Notes: generated from the sequence alone by a model not told the origin. A stretch of 64,000 nt of DNA from Ilex aquifolium (GCA_951799425.1 OX637402.1:1550501-1614500); one strand, 5' to 3'. Positions 32,501 through 47,800 are shown, numbered from the stretch's first letter. Numbers and translations are program-made.

Positions 32501-34131
32501 ATAGTATGTAATTTTCCTCAAGAGGTTCCTTATAAGGATGCTTGAGTAACCAAGCCTTGAGGGTGAGAGGTTCCTTATAAGGATGCTCATGCCAAAAGAG
32601 GACAATATTGTAACACCCCGAATTTTCTTTTATATATTTATAGAGATATATATATATAGTAAATAAAAAGTGTAAATATGTAGATATAAGTAGTGACATA
32701 AGAATAAACCCTAGGAATAAATGCTATGGAGACAATTTGATTGGGAAGTTACGTGTCGAAGATGTTTAAACTTGGAAAGGGTGATTAGACAAGTTTCTAA
32801 AAGTTTGTAGGTCAAAATAATGATTCCATTGAATCCGGAAGGTCGAAAAATATTGGGAGTGGTAATATGGATGTATTGGAAGTTAGGAAGTGTCTCGGAG
32901 ATAAAATACACTTTAGCGAGAATTTGGGTAAAAATGGGTATTGAACACTACTTAGTGTTTTGGCCATAACTTTTTATCTTTAAGTCCAATTAATCTGAAA
33001 TTTTTACAGTACATAGTAGACATCTAGGGATACAAAAGTATGTCTCATGAACATTTTCCAATTCGACCTCTAAATGGGTCAAAACTGCATTGGAAGTTGA
33101 AACAAAAATCTGGCAGTCAAACCGTACCGGTACGCCGAACTCCAGTAGCTAAACCGTACCGGTACGCCCGATAAAGCCAGCCCGATCCGACTGCGGGTCT
33201 TTCTCCATTTCCTCCACTATAAATACATTTTGTCACCTCCTTAGCCTTCATTACACCTCTCCAAACCCTAGAAAACATAAGAGAGGAAGAGAGAAAGAGA
33301 GAAACACAAGATCAAGAGAAAACAAGAGATTGAAGGGTTGATTCAAGATCAAAGCCCTAATTTTTCCAAGAACATCAAGGTAGGGGTTTTCTCTCACTCA
33401 CTTACATTGAGGCTAGGGTATTTATATATGTATGTTTTTGCTATCAATGGTATATATATGCTGTAGAATCATCATCTCTTAGGCTTTTTGCAAAGATTAC
33501 ATTGTTAGGGTTTAATACCCATTAAATCTCTTTTCTAGCTTTAAAACCCTAGTTTTTGGGAGAGTGATGTATTTCTTCTTAAATGCTTCTTTATTATGAA
33601 CTTCGAAAACCATAGTTGTTTGTGTGGGGTAGAAAAATGATGTTATTGTGATCTCATGTATTTTCCTTGTTGGTTGGGGAATTGTTACATAATATATCTT
33701 GGGGATTTTGGAGAGATGCGTGTAAAATGATATAAATATTGGAACGGTATGCTTGGTTGGGTTGTTTGTGATGCCTTGAGGGTGAGAGGTTCCTTATAAG
33801 GATGCTCATGCCAAGAGAGGAGAGTATGTGATTTCCCTCAAGAGGTTCCTTATAAGGATGCTTGAGTTTGTGATGCCTTGAGGGTGAGAGGTTCCTTATA
33901 AGGATGTTCATGCCAAGAGAGGAGAGTATGTGATTTTCCTTAAGAGGTTCCTTATAAGGATGCTTAAGAAACTAAGCCTTGAGGGTGAGAGGTTCCTTAT
34001 AAGGATGCTCATGCCAAAAGAGGATAGTATGTAATTTTCCTCAAGAGGTTCCTTATAAGGATGCTTGAGTAACCAAGCCTTGAGGGTGAGAGGTTCCTTA
34101 TAAGGATGCTCATGCCAAAAGAGGACAATAT

Positions 34132-37100
34132 TGTAACACCCCGAATTTTCTTTTATATATTTATAGAGATATATATATATATAGTAAATAAAAAGTGTAA
34201 ATATGTAGATATATGTAGTGACATAAGAATAAACCGTAGGAATAAATGCTATGGAGACAATTTGATTGGGAAGTTACGTGTCGAAGATGTTTAAACTTGG
34301 AAAGGGTGATTAGACAAGTTTCTAAAAGTTTGTAGGTCAAAATAATGATTCCATTGAATCCGGAAGGTCGAAAAACATTGGGAGTGGTAATATGGATGTA
34401 TTGGAAGTTAGGAAGTGTCTCGGAGTTAAAATACACTTTAGCGAGAATTTGGGTAAAAATGGGTATTGAACACTACTTAGTGTTTTGGCCATAACTTTTT
34501 ATCGTTAAGTCCAATTAATCTGAAATTCTTACAGTAGATAGTAGACATCTAGGGATACAAAAGTATGTCTCATGAACATTTTCCAATTCGCCCTCTAAAT
34601 GGGTCAAAACTGCATTGGAAGTTGAAACAAAAATCTGGCAGTCAAACCGTACCGGTACGCCGAACTCCAGTAGCTAAACCGTACTGGTACGCCCGATAAA
34701 GCCAGCCCGATCCGACTGCGGGTCTTTCTCCATTTCCTCCACTATAAATACATTTTGTCACCTCCTTAGCCTTCATTACACGTCTCCAAACCCTAGAAAA
34801 CATAAGAGAGGAAGAGAGAAAGAGAGAAACACAAGATCAAGAGAAAACAAGAGATTGAAGGGTTGATTCAAGATCAAAGCCCTAATTTTTCCAAGAACAT
34901 CAAGGTAGGGGTTTTCTCTCACTCACTTACATTCAGGCTAGGGTATTTATATATGTATGTTTTTGCTATCAATGGTATATATATGCTGTAGAATCATCAT
35001 CTCTTAGGCTTTTTACAAAGATTACATTGTTAGGGTTTAATACCCATTAAATCTCTTTTCTAGCTTTAAAACCCTAGTTTTTGGGAGAGTGATGTATTTC
35101 TTCTTAAATGCTTCTTTATTATGAACTTCGAAAACCATAGTTGTTTGTGTGGGGTAGAAAAATGATGTTATTGTGATCTCATGTATTTTCCTTGTTGGTT
35201 GGGGAATTGTTACATAATATATCTTGGGGATTTTGGAGAGATGCGTGTAAAATGATATAAATATTGGAACGGTATGCTTGGTTGGGTTGTTTGTGATGCC
35301 TTGAGGGTGAGAGGTTCCTTATAAGGATGCTCATGCCAAGAGAGGAGAGTATGTGATTTCCCTCAAGAGGTTCCTTATAAGGATGCTTGAGTTTGTGATG
35401 CCTTGAGGGTGAGAGGTTCCTTATAAGGATGTTCATGCCAAGAGAGGAGAGTATGTGATTTTCCTTAAGAGGTTCCTTATAAGGATGCTTAAGAAACTAA
35501 GCCTTGAGGGTGAGAGGTTCCTTATAAGGATGCTCATGCCAAAAGAGGATAGTATGTAATTTTCCTCAAGAGGTTCCTTATAAGGATGCTTGAGTAACCA
35601 AGCCTTGAGGGTGAGAGGTTCCTTATAAGGATGCTCATGCCAAAAGAGGACAATATTGTAACACCCCGAATTTTCTTTTATATATTTATAGAGATATATA
35701 TATATATAGTAAATAAAAAGTGTAAATATGTAGATATATGTAGTGACATAAGAATAAACCGTAGGAATAAATGCTATGGAGACAATTTGATTGGGAAGTT
35801 ACGTGTCGAAGATGTTTAAACTTGGAAAGGGTGATTAGACAAGTTTCTAAAAGTTTGTAGGTCAAAATAATGATTCCATTGAATCCGGAAGGTCGAAAAA
35901 CATTGGGAGTGGTAATATGGATGTATTGGAAGTTAGGAAGTGTCTCGGAGTTAAAATACACTTTAGCGAGAATTTGGGTAAAAATGGGTATTGAACACTA
36001 CTTAGTGTTTTGGCCATAACTTTTTATCTTTAAGTCCAATTAATCTGAAATTCTTACAGTAGATAGTAGACATCTAGGGATACAAAAGTATGTCTCATGA
36101 ACATTTTCCAATTCGCCCTCTAAATGGGTCAAAACTGCATTGGAAGTTGAAACAAAAATCTGGCAGTCAAACCGTACCGGTACGCCGAACTCCAGTAGCT
36201 AAACCGTACTGGTACGCCCGATAAAGCCAGCCCGATCCGACTGCGGGTCTTTCTCCATTTCCTCCACTATAAATACATTTTGTCACCTCCTTAGCCTTCA
36301 TTACACCTCTCCAAACCCTAGAAAACATAAGAGAGGAAGAGAGAAAGAGAGAAACACAAGATCAAGAGAAAACAAGAGATTGAAGGGTTGATTCAAGATC
36401 AAAGCCCTAATTTTTCCAAGAACATCAAGGTAGGGGTTTTCTCTCACTCACTTACATTCAGGCTAGGGTATTTATATATGTATGTTTTTGCTATCAATGG
36501 TATATATATGCTGTAGAATCATCATCTCTTAGGCTTTTTACAAAGATTACATTGTTAGGGTTTAATACCCATTAAATCTCTTTTCTAGCTTTAAAACCCT
36601 AGTTTTTGGGAGAGTGATGTATTTCTTCTAAAATGCTTCTTTATTATGAACTTCGAAAACCATAGTTGTTTGTGTGGGGTAGAAAAATGATGTTATTGTG
36701 ATCTCATGTATTTTCCTTGTTGGTTGGGGAATTGTTACATAATATATCTTGGGGATTTTGGAGAGATGCGTGTAAAATGATATAAATATTGGAACGGTAT
36801 GCTTGGTTGGGTTGTTTGTGATGCCTTGAGGGTGAGAGGTTCCTTATAAGGATGCTCATGCCAAGAGAGGAGAGTATGTGATTTCCCTCAAGAGGTTCCT
36901 TATAAGGATGCTTGAGTTTGTGATGCCTTGAGGGTGAGAGGTTCCTTATAAGGATGTTCATGCCAAGAGAGGAGAGTATGTGATTTTCCTTAAGAGGTTC
37001 CTTATAAGGATGCTTAAGAAACTAAGCCTTGAGGGTGAGAGGTTCCTTATAAGGATGCTCATGCCAAAAGAGGATAGTATGTAATTTTCCTCAAGAGGTT

Positions 37101-37181
37101 CCTTATAAGGATGCTTGAGTAACCAAGCCTTGAGGGTGAGAGGTTCCTTTTAAGGATGCTCATGCCAAAAGAGGACAATAT
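34132..37181 (+). repeat. Near-identical unit pair 16-17
   Basis: Both are 1525 bp and share AAAAACATTGGG, CGCCCTC, GTACTGGTACG, ACATTCAGGC (34931, 36456) and TTTTTACAAAG (35009, 36535). Together with units 11 and 12 they form one variant family in the array. Confidence 0.75.
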
Positions 37182-40100
37182 TGTAACACCCCGAATTTTC
37201 TTTTATATATTTATAGAGATATATATATATAGTAAATAAAAAGTGTAAATATGTAGATATATGTAGTGACATAAGAATAAACCGTAGGAATAAATGCTAT
37301 GGAGACAATTTGATTGGGAAGTTACGTGTCGAAGATGTTTAAACTTGGAAAGGGTGATTAGACAAGTTTCTAAAAGTTTGTAGGTCAAAATAATGATTCC
37401 ATTGAATCCGGAAGGTCGAAAAATATTGGGAGTGGTAATATGGATGTATTGGAAGTTAGGAAGTGTCTCGGAGTTAAAATACACTTTAGAGAGAATTTGG
37501 GTAAAAATGGGTATTGAACACTACTTAGTGTTTTGGCCATAACTTTTTATCTTTAAGTCCAATTAATCTGAAATTCTTACAGTACATAGTAGACACCTAG
37601 GGATACAAAAGTATGTCTCATGAACATTTTCCAATTCGACCTCTAAATGGGTCAAAACTGCATTGGAAGTTGAAACAAAAATCTGGCAGTCAAACCGTAC
37701 CGGTACGCCGAACTCCAGTAGCTAAACCATACCGGTACGCCCGATAAAGCCAGCCCGATCCGACTGCGGGTCTTTCTCCATTTCCTCCACTATAAATACA
37801 TTTTGTCACCTCCTTAGCCTTCATTACACCTCTCCAAACCCTAGAAAACATAAGAGAGGAAGAGAGGAAGAGAGAAACACAAGATCAAGAGAAAACAAGA
37901 GATTGAAGGGTTGATTCAAGATCAAAGCCCTAATTTTTCCAAGAACATCAAGGTAGGGGTTTTCTCTCACTCACTTACATTGAGGCTAGGGTATTTATAT
38001 ATGTATGTTTTTGCTATCAATGGTATATATATGCTATAGAATCATCATCTCTTAGGCTTTTTGCAAAGATTACATTGTTAGAGTTTAATACCCATTAAAT
38101 CTCTTTTCTAGCTTTAAAACCCTAGTTTTTGGGAGAGTGATGTATTTCTTCTTAAATGCTTCTTTATTATGAACTTCGAAAACCATAGTTGTTTGTGTGG
38201 GGTAGAAAAATGATGTTATTGTGATCTCATGTATTTTCCTTGTTGGTTGGGGAATTGTTACATAATATATCTTGGGGATTTTGGAGAGATGCGTGTAAAA
38301 TGATATAAATATTGGAACGGTATGCTTGGTTGGGTTGTTTGTGATGCCTTGAGGGTGAGAGGTTCCTTATAAGGATGCTCATGCCAAGAGAGGAGAGTAT
38401 GTGATTTCCCTCAAGAGGTTCCTTATAAGGATGCTTGAGTTTGTGATGCCTTGAGGGTGAGAGGTTCCTTATAAGGATGTTCATGCCAAGAGAGGAGAGT
38501 ATGTGATTTTCCTTAAGAGGTTCCTTATAAGGATGCTTAAGAAACTAAGCCTTGAGGGTGAGAGGTTCCTTATAAGGATGCTCATGCCAAAAGAGGATAG
38601 TATGTAATTTTCCTCAAGAGGTTCCTTATAAGGATGCTTGAGTAATCAAGCCTTGAGGGTGAGAGGTTCCTTATAAGGATGCTCATGCCAAAAGAGGACA
38701 ATATTGTAACACCCCGAATTTTCTTTTATATATTTATAGAGATATATATATATAGTAAATAAAAAGTGTAAATATGTAGATATATGTAGTGACATAAGAA
38801 TAAACCGTAGGAATAAATGCTATGGAGACAATTTGATTGGGAAGTTACGTGTCGAAGATGTTTAAACTTGGAAAGGGTGATTAGACAAGTTTCTAAAAGT
38901 TTGTAGGTCAAAATAATGATTCCACTGAATCCGGAAGGTCGAAAAATATTGGGAGTGGTAATATGGATGTATTGGAAGTTAGGAAGTGTCTCGGAGTTAA
39001 AATACACTTTAGCGAGAATTTGGGTAAAAATGGGTATTGAACACTACTTAGTGTTTTGGCCATAACTTTTTATCTTTAAGTCCAATTAATCTGAAATTCT
39101 TACAGTAGATAGTAGACATCTAGGGATACAAAAGTATGTCTCATGAACATTTTCCAATTCGACCTCTAAATGGGTCAAAACTGCATTGGAAGTTGAAACA
39201 AAAATCTGGCAGTCAAACCGTACCGGTACGCCGAACTCCAGTAGCTAAACCGTACCGGTACGCCCGATAAAGCCAGCCCGATCCGACTGCGGGTCTTTCT
39301 CCATTTCCTCCACTATAAATACATTTTGTCACCTCCTTAGCCTTCATTACACCTCTCCAAACCCTAGAAAACATAAGAGAGGAAGAGAGAAAGAGAGAAA
39401 CACAAGATCAAGAGAAAACAAGAGATTGAAGGGTTGATTCAAGATCAAAGCCCTAATTTTTCCAAGAACATCAAGGTAGGGGTTTTCTCTCACTCACTTA
39501 CATTGAGGCTAGGGTATTTATATATGTATGTTTTTGCTATCAATGGTATATATATGCTGTAGAATCATCATCTCTTAGGCTTTTTGCAAAGATTACATTG
39601 TTAGAGTTTAATACCCATTAAATCTCTTTTCTAGCTTTAAAACCCTAGTTTTTGGGAGAGTGATGTATTTCTTCTTAAATGCTTCTTTATTATAAACTTC
39701 GAAAACCATAGTTGTTTGTGTGGGGTAGAAAAATGATGTTATTGTGATCTCATGTATTTTCCTTGTTGGTTGGGGAATTGTTACATAATATATCTTGGGG
39801 ATTTTGGAGAGATGCGTGTAAAATGATATAAATATTGGAACGGTATGCTTGGTTGGGTTGTTTGTGATGCCTTGAGGGTGAGAGGTTCCTTATAAGGATG
39901 CTCATGCCAAGAGAGGAGAGTATGTGATTTCCCTCAAGAGGTTCCTTATAAGGATGCTTGAGTTTGTGATGCCTTGAGGGTGAGAGGTTCCTTATAATGA
40001 TGTTCATGCCAAGAGAGGAGAGTATGTGATTTTCCTTAAGAGGTTCCTTATAAGGATGCTTAAGAAACTAAGCCTTGAGGGTGAGAGGTTCCTTATAAGG

Positions 40101-40227
40101 ATGCTCATGCCAAAAGAGGATAGTATGTAATTTTCCTCAAGAGGTTCCTTATAAGGATGCTTGAGTAACCAAGCCTTGAGGGTGAGAGGTTCCTTATAAG
40201 GATGCTCATGCCAAAAGAGGACAATAT

Positions 40228-43200
40228 TGTAACACCCCGAATTTTCTTTTATATATTTATAGAGATATATATATATAGTAAATAAAAAGTGTAAATATGT
40301 AGATATATGTAGTGACATAAGAATAAACCCTAGGAATAAATGCTATGGAGACAATTTGATTGGGAAGTTACGTGTCGAAGATGTTTAAACTTGGAAAGGG
40401 TGATTAGACAAGTTTCTAAAAGTTTGTAGGTCAAAATAATGATTCCATTGAATCCGGAAGGTCGAAAAATATTGGGAGTGGTAATATGGATGTATTGGAA
40501 GTTAGGAAGTGTCTCGGAGTTAAAATACACTTTAGCGAGAATTTGGGTAAAAATGGGTATTGAACACTACTTAGTGTTTTGGCCATAACTTTTTATCTTT
40601 AAGTCCAATTAATCTGAAATTTTTACAGTAGATAGTAGACATCTAGGGATACAAAAGTATGTCTCATGAACATTTTCCAATTCGACCTATAAATGGGTCA
40701 AAACTGCATTGGAAGTTGAAACAAAAATCTGGCAGTCAAACCGTACCGGTACGCCGAACTCCAGTAGCTAAACCGTACCGGTACGCCCGATAAAGCCAGC
40801 CCGATCCGACTGTGGGTCTTTCTCCATTTCCTCCACTATAAATACATTTTGTCACCTCCTTAGCCTTCATTACACCTCTCCAAACCCTAGAAAACATAAG
40901 AGAGGAAGAGAGAAAGAGAGAAACACAAGATCAAGAGAAAACAAGAGATTGAAGGGTTGATTCAAGATCAAAGCCCTAATTTTTCCAAGAACATCAAGGT
41001 AGGGGTTTTCTCTCACTCACTTACATTGAGGCTAGGGTATTTATATATGTATGTTTTTGCTATCAATGGTATATATATGTTGTAGAATCATCATCTCTTA
41101 GGCTTTTTGCAAAGATTACATTGTTAGGGTTTAATACCCATTAAATCTCTTTTCTAGCTTTAAAACCCTAGTTTTTGGGAGAGTGATGTATTTCTTCTTA
41201 AATGCTTCTTTATTATGAACTTCGAAAACCATAGTTGTTTGTGTGGGGTAGAAAAATGATGTTATTGTGATCTCATGTATTTTCCTTGTTGGTTGGGGAA
41301 TTGTTACATAATATATCTTGGGGATTTTGGAGAGATGCGTGTAAAATGATATAAATATTGGAACGGTATGCTTGGTTGGGTTGTTTGTGATGCCTTGAGG
41401 GTGAGAGGTTCCTTATAAGGATGCTCATGCCAAGAGAGGAGAGTATGTGATTTCCCTCAAGAGGTTCCTTATAAGGATGCTTGAGTTTGTGATGCCTTGA
41501 GGGTGAGAGGTTCCTTATAAGGATGTTCATGCCAAGAGAGGAGAGTATGTGATTTTCCTTAAGAGGTTCCTTATAAGGATGCTTAAGAAACTAAGCCTTG
41601 AGGGTGAGAGGTTCCTTATAAGGATGCTCATGCCAAAAGAGGATAGTATGTAATTTTCCTCAAGAGGTTCCTTATAAGGATGCTTGAGTAACCAAGCCTT
41701 GAGGGTGAGAGGTTCCTTATAAGGATGCTCATGCCAAAAGAGGACAATATTGTAACACCCCGAATTTTCTTTTATATATTTATAGAGATATATATATATA
41801 GTAAATAAAAAGTGTAAATATGTAGATATATGTAGTGACATAAGAATAAACCCTAGGAATAAATGCTATGGAGACAATTTGATTGGGAAGTTACGTGTCG
41901 AAGATGTTTAAACTTGGAAAGGGTGATTAGACAAGTTTCTAAAAGTTTGTAGGTCAAAATAATGATTCCATTGAATCCGGAAGGTCGAAAAATATTGGGA
42001 GTGGTAATATGGATGTATTGGAAGTTAGGAAGTGTCTCGGAGTTAAAATACACTTTAGCGAGAATTTGGGTAAAAATGGGTATTGAACACTACTTAGTGT
42101 TTTGGCCATAACTTTTTATCTTTAAGTCCAATTAATCTGAAATTTTTACAGTAGATAGTAGACATCTAGGGATACAAAAGTATGTCTCATGAACATTTTC
42201 CAATTCGACCTATAAATGGGTCAAAACTGCATTGGAAGTTGAAACAAAAATCTGGCAGTCAAACCGTACCGGTACGCCGAACTCCAGTAGCTAAACCGTA
42301 CCGGTACGCCCGATAAAGCCAGCCCGATCCGACTGTGGGTCTTTCTCCATTTCCTCCACTATAAATACATTTTGTCACCTCCTTAGCCTTCATTACACCT
42401 CTCCAAACCCTAGAAAACATAAGAGAGGAAGAGAGAAAGAGAGAAACACAAGATCAAGAGAAAACAAGAGATTGAAGGGTTGATTCAAGATCAAAGCCCT
42501 AATTTTTCCAAGAACATCAAGGTAGGGGTTTTCTCTCACTCACTTACATTGAGGCTAGGGTATTTATATATGTATGTTTTTGCTATCAATGGTATATATA
42601 TGTTGTAGAATCATCATCTCTTAGGCTTTTTGCAAAGATTACATTGTTAGGGTTTAATACCCATTAAATCTCTTTTCTAGCTTTAAAACCCTAGTTTTTG
42701 GGAGAGTGATGTATTTCTTCTTAAATGCTTCTTTATTATGAACTTCGAAAACCATAGTTGTTTGTGTGGGGTAGAAAAATGATGTTATTGTGATCTCATG
42801 TATTTTCCTTGTTGGTTGGGGAATTGTTACATAATATATCTTGGGGATTTTGGAGAGATGCGTGTAAAATGATATAAATATTGGAACGGTATGCTTGGTT
42901 GGGTTGTTTGTGATGCCTTGAGGGTGAGAGGTTCCTTATAAGGATGCTCATGCCAAGAGAGGAGAGTATGTGATTTCCCTCAAGAGGTTCCTTATAAGGA
43001 TGCTTGAGTTTGTGATGCCTTGAGGGTGAGAGGTTCCTTATAAGGATGTTCATGCCAAGAGAGGAGAGTATGTGATTTTCCTTAAGAGGTTCCTTATAAG
43101 GATGCTTAAGAAACTAAGCCTTGAGGGTGAGAGGTTCCTTATAAGGATGCTCATGCCAAAAGAGGATAGTATGTAATTTTCCTCAAGAGGTTCCTTATAA

Positions 43201-43273
43201 GGATGCTTGAGTAACCAAGCCTTGAGGGTGAGAGGTTCCTTATAAGGATGCTCATGCCAAAAGAGGACAATAT
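40228..43273 (+). repeat. Near-identical unit pair 20-21 with an extra TATA-like motif
   Basis: Both units share GACCTATAAATGGG, GACTGTGGGTC and ATATGTTGTAGAATC, and are 1523 bp. A C-to-A change makes a second TATAAAT (40688-40694 and 42211-42217), about 155 bp upstream of the usual TATA box. They look like a recent one-unit duplication. Confidence 0.75.
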
Positions 43274-44800
43274 TGTAACACCCCGAATTTTCTTTTATAT
43301 ATTTATAGAGATATATATATATATATAGTAAATAAAAAGTGTAAATATGTAGATATATGTAGTGACATAAGAATAAACCGTAGGAATAAATGCTATGGAG
43401 ACAATTTGATTGGGAAGTTACGTGTCGAAGATGTTTAAACTTGGAAAGGGTGATTAGACAAGTTTCTAAAAGTTTGTAGGTCAAAATAATGATTCCACTG
43501 AATCCGGAAGGTCGAAAAATATTGGGAGTGGTAATATGGATGTATTGGAAGTTAGGAAGTGTCTCGGAGTTAAAATACACTTTAGCGAGAATTTGGGTAA
43601 AAATGGGTATTGAACACTACTTAGTGTTTTGGCCATAACTTTTTATCTTTAAGTCCAATTAATCTAAAATTCTTACAGTAGATAGTAGACATCTAGGGAT
43701 ACAAAAGTATGTCTCATGAACATTTTCCAATTCGACCTCTAAATGGGTCAAAACTGCATTGGAAGTTGAAACAAAAATCTGGCAGTCAAACCGTACCGGT
43801 ACGCCGAACTCCAGTAGCTAAACCGTACCGGTACGCCCGATAAAGCCAGCCCGATCCGACTGCGGGTCTTTCTCCATTTCCTCCACTATAAATACATTTT
43901 GTCACCTCCTTAGCCTTCATTACACCTCTCCAAACCCTAGAAAACATAAGAGAGGAAGAGAGAAAGAGAGAAACACAAGATCAAGAGAAAACAAGAGATT
44001 GAAGGGTTGATTCAAGATCAAAGCCCTAATTTTTCCAAGAACATCAAGGTAGGGGTTTTCTCTCACTCACTTACATTGAGGCTAGGGTATTTATATATGT
44101 ATGTTTTTGCTATCAATGGTATATATATGCTATAGAATCATCATCTCTTAGGCTTTTTGCAAAGATTACATTGTTAGGGTTTAATACCCATTAAATCTCT
44201 TTTCTAGCTTTAAAACCCTAGTTTTTGGGAGAGTGATGTATTTCTTCTTAAATGCTTCTTTATTATGAACTTCGAAAACCATAGTTGTTTGTGTGGGGTA
44301 GAAAAATGATGTTATTGTGATCTCATGTATTTTTCTTGTTGGTTGGGGAATTGTTACATAATTTATCTTGGGGATTTTGGAGAGATGCGTGTAAAATGAT
44401 ATAAATATTGGAACGGTATGCTTGGTTGGGTTGTTTGTGATGCCTTGAGGGTGAGAGGTTCCTTATAAGGATGCTCATGCCAAGAGAGGAGAGTATGTGA
44501 TTTCCCTCAAGAGGTTCCTTATAAGGATGCTTGAGTTTGTGATGCCTTGAGGGTGAGAGGTTCCTTATAAGGATGTTCATGCCAAGAGAGGAGAGTATGT
44601 GATTTTCCTTAAGAGGTTCCTTATAAGGATGCTTAAGAAACTAAGCCTTGAGGGTGAGAGGTTCCTTATAAGGATGCTCATGCCAAAAGAGGATAGTATG
44701 TAATTTTCCTCAAGAGGTTCCTTATAAGGATGCTTGAGTAACCAAGCCTTGAGGGTGAGAGGTTCCTTATAAGGATGCTCATGCCAAAAGAGGACAATAT
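43274..44800 (+). repeat. Unit 22 with expanded (AT)n tract (1527 bp)
   Basis: The (AT)n tract near 43312 is 4 bp longer than in 1523-bp neighbours. This joins two antisense frames into one of 176 codons (43050-43580). The merge comes only from repeat length, which argues against coding use of either frame. Confidence 0.85.
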
Positions 44801-47800
44801 TGTAACACCCCGAATTTTCTTTTATATATTTATAGAGATATATATATATAGTAAATAAAAAGTGTAAATATGTAGATATATGTAGTGACATAAGAATAAA
44901 CCGTAGGAATAAATGCTATGGAGACAATTTGATTGGGAAGTTACGTGTCGAAGATGTTTAAACTTGGAAAGGGTGATTAGACAAGTTTCTAAAAGTTTGT
45001 AGGTCAAAATAATGATTCCACTGAATCCGGAAGGTCGAAAAATATTGGGAGTGGTAATATGGATGTATTGGAAGTTAGGAAGTGTCTCGGAGTTAAAATA
45101 CACTTTAGCGAGAATTTGGGTAAAAATGGGTATTGAACACTACTTAGTGTTTTGGCCATAACTTTTTATCTTTAAGTCCAATTAATCTGAAATTCTTACA
45201 GTAGATAGTAGACATCTAGGGATACAAAAGTATGTCTCATGAACATTTTCCAATTCGACCTCTAAATGGGTCAAAACTGCATTGGAAGTTGAAACAAAAA
45301 TCTGGCAGTCAAACCGTACCGGTACGCCGAACTCCAGTAGCTAAACCGTACCGGTACGCCCGATAAAGCCAGCCCGATCCGACTGCGGGTCTTTCTCCAT
45401 TTCCTCCACTATAAATACATTTTGTCACCTCCTTAGCCTTCATTACACCTCTCCAAACCCTAGAAAACATAAGAGAGGAAGAGAGAAAGAGAGAAACACA
45501 AGATCAAGAGAAAACAAGAGATTGAAGGGTTGATTCAAGATCAAAGCCCTAATTTTTCCAAGAACATCAAGGTAGGGGTTTTCTCTCACTCACTTACATT
45601 GAGGCTAGGGTATTTATATATGTATGTTTTTACTATCAATGGTATATATATGCTGTAGAATCATCATCTCTTAGGCTTTTTGCAAAGATTACATTGTTAG
45701 AGTTTAATACCCATTAAATCTCTTTTCTAGCTTTAAAACCCTAGTTTTTGGGAGAGTGATGTATTTCTTCTTAAATGCTTCTTTATTATAAACTTCGAAA
45801 ACCATAGTTGTTTGTGTGGGGTAGAAAAATGATGTTATTGTGATCTCATGTATTTTCCTTGTTGGTTGGGGAATTGTTACATAATATATCTTGGGGATTT
45901 TGGAGAGATGCGTGTAAAATGATATAAATATTGGAACGGTATGCTTGGTTGAGTTGTTTGTGATGCCTTGAGGGTGAGAGGTTCCTTATAAGGATGCTCA
46001 TGCCAAGAGAGGAGAGTATGTGATTTCCCTCAAGAGGTTCCTTATAAGGATGCTTGAGTTTGTGATGCCTTGAGGGTGAGAGGTTCCTTATAATGATGTT
46101 CATGCCAAGAGAGGAGAGTATGTGATTTTCCTTAAGAGGTTCCTTATAAGGATGCTTAAGAAACTAAGCCTTGAGGGTGAGAGGTTCCTTATAAGGATGC
46201 TCATGCCAAAAGAGGATAGTATGTAATTTTCCTCAAGAGGTTCCTTATAAGGATGCTTGAGTAACCAAGCCTTGAGGGTGAGAGGTTCCTTATAAGGATG
46301 CTCATGCCAAAAGAGGACAATATTGTAACACCCCGAATTTTCTTTTATATATTTATAGAGATATATATATATAGTAAATAAAAAGTGTAAATATGTAGAT
46401 ATATGTAGTGACATAAGAATAAACCCTAGGAATAAATGCTATGGAGACAATTTGATTGGGAAGTTACGTGTCGAAGATGTTTAAACTTGGAAAGGGTGAT
46501 TAGACAAGTTTCTAAAAGTTTGTAGGTCAAAATAATGATTCCATTGAATCCGGAAGGTCGAAAAATATTGGGAGTGGTAATATGGATGTATTGGAAGTTA
46601 GGAAGTGTCTCGGAGTTAAAATACACTTTAGCGAGAATTTGGGTAAAAATGGGTATTGAACACTACTTAGTGTTTTGGCCATAACTTTTTATCTTTAAGT
46701 CCAATTAATCTGAAATTTTTACAGTAGATAGTAGACATCTAGGGATACAAAAGTATGTCTCATGAACATTTTCCAATTCGACCTCTAAATGGGTCAAAAC
46801 TGCATTGGAAGTTGAAACAAAAATCTGGCAGTCAAACCGTACCGGTACGCCGAACTCCAGTAGCTAAACCGTACCGGTACGCCCGATAAAGCCAGCCCGA
46901 TCCGACTGCGGGTCTTTCTCCATTTCCTCCACTATAAATACATTTTGTCACCTCCTTAGCCTTCATTACACCTCTCCAAACCCTAGAAAACATAAGAGAG
47001 GAAGAGAGAAAGAGAGAAACACAAGATCAAGAGAAAACAAGAGATTGAAGGGTTGATTCAAGATCAAAGCTCTAATTTTTCCAAGAACATCAAGGTAGGG
47101 GTTTTCTCTCACTCACTTACATTGAGGCTAGGGTATTTATATATGTATGTTTTTGCTATAAATGGTATATATATGCTATAGAATCATCATCTCTTAGGCT
47201 TTTTGCAAAGATTACATTGTTAGGGTTTAATACCCATTAAATCTCTTTTCTAGCTTTAAAACCCTAGTTTTTGGGAGAGTGATGTATTTCTTCTTAAATG
47301 CTTCTTTATTATGAACTTCGAAAACCATTGTTGTTTGTGTGGGGTAGAAAAATGATGTTATTGTGATCTCATGTATTTTCCTTGTTGGTTGGGGAATTGT
47401 TACATAATATATCTTGGGGATTTTGGAGAGATGCGTGTAAAATGATATAAATATTGGAACGGTATGCTTGGTTGGGTTGTTTGTGATGCCTTGAGGGTGA
47501 GAGGTTCCTTATAAGGATGCTCATGCCAAGAGAGGAGAGTATGTGATTTCCCTCAAGAGGTTCCTTATAAGGATGCTTGAGTTTGTGATGCCTTGAGGGT
47601 GAGAGGTTCCTTATAAGGATGTTCATGCCAAGAGAGGAGAGTATGTGATTTTCCTTAAGAGGTTCCTTATAAGGATGCTTAAGAAACTAAGCCTTGAGGG
47701 TGAGAGGTTCCTTATAAGGATGCTCATGCCAAAAGAGGATAGTATGTAATTTTCCTCAAGAGGTTCCTTATAAGGATGCTTGAGTAACCAAGCCTTGAGG

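Noticed and set aside
43050..43580. 176-codon minus-strand open frame
   Set aside because: Fusion of two shadow frames caused by a 4-bp longer AT tract in one unit.
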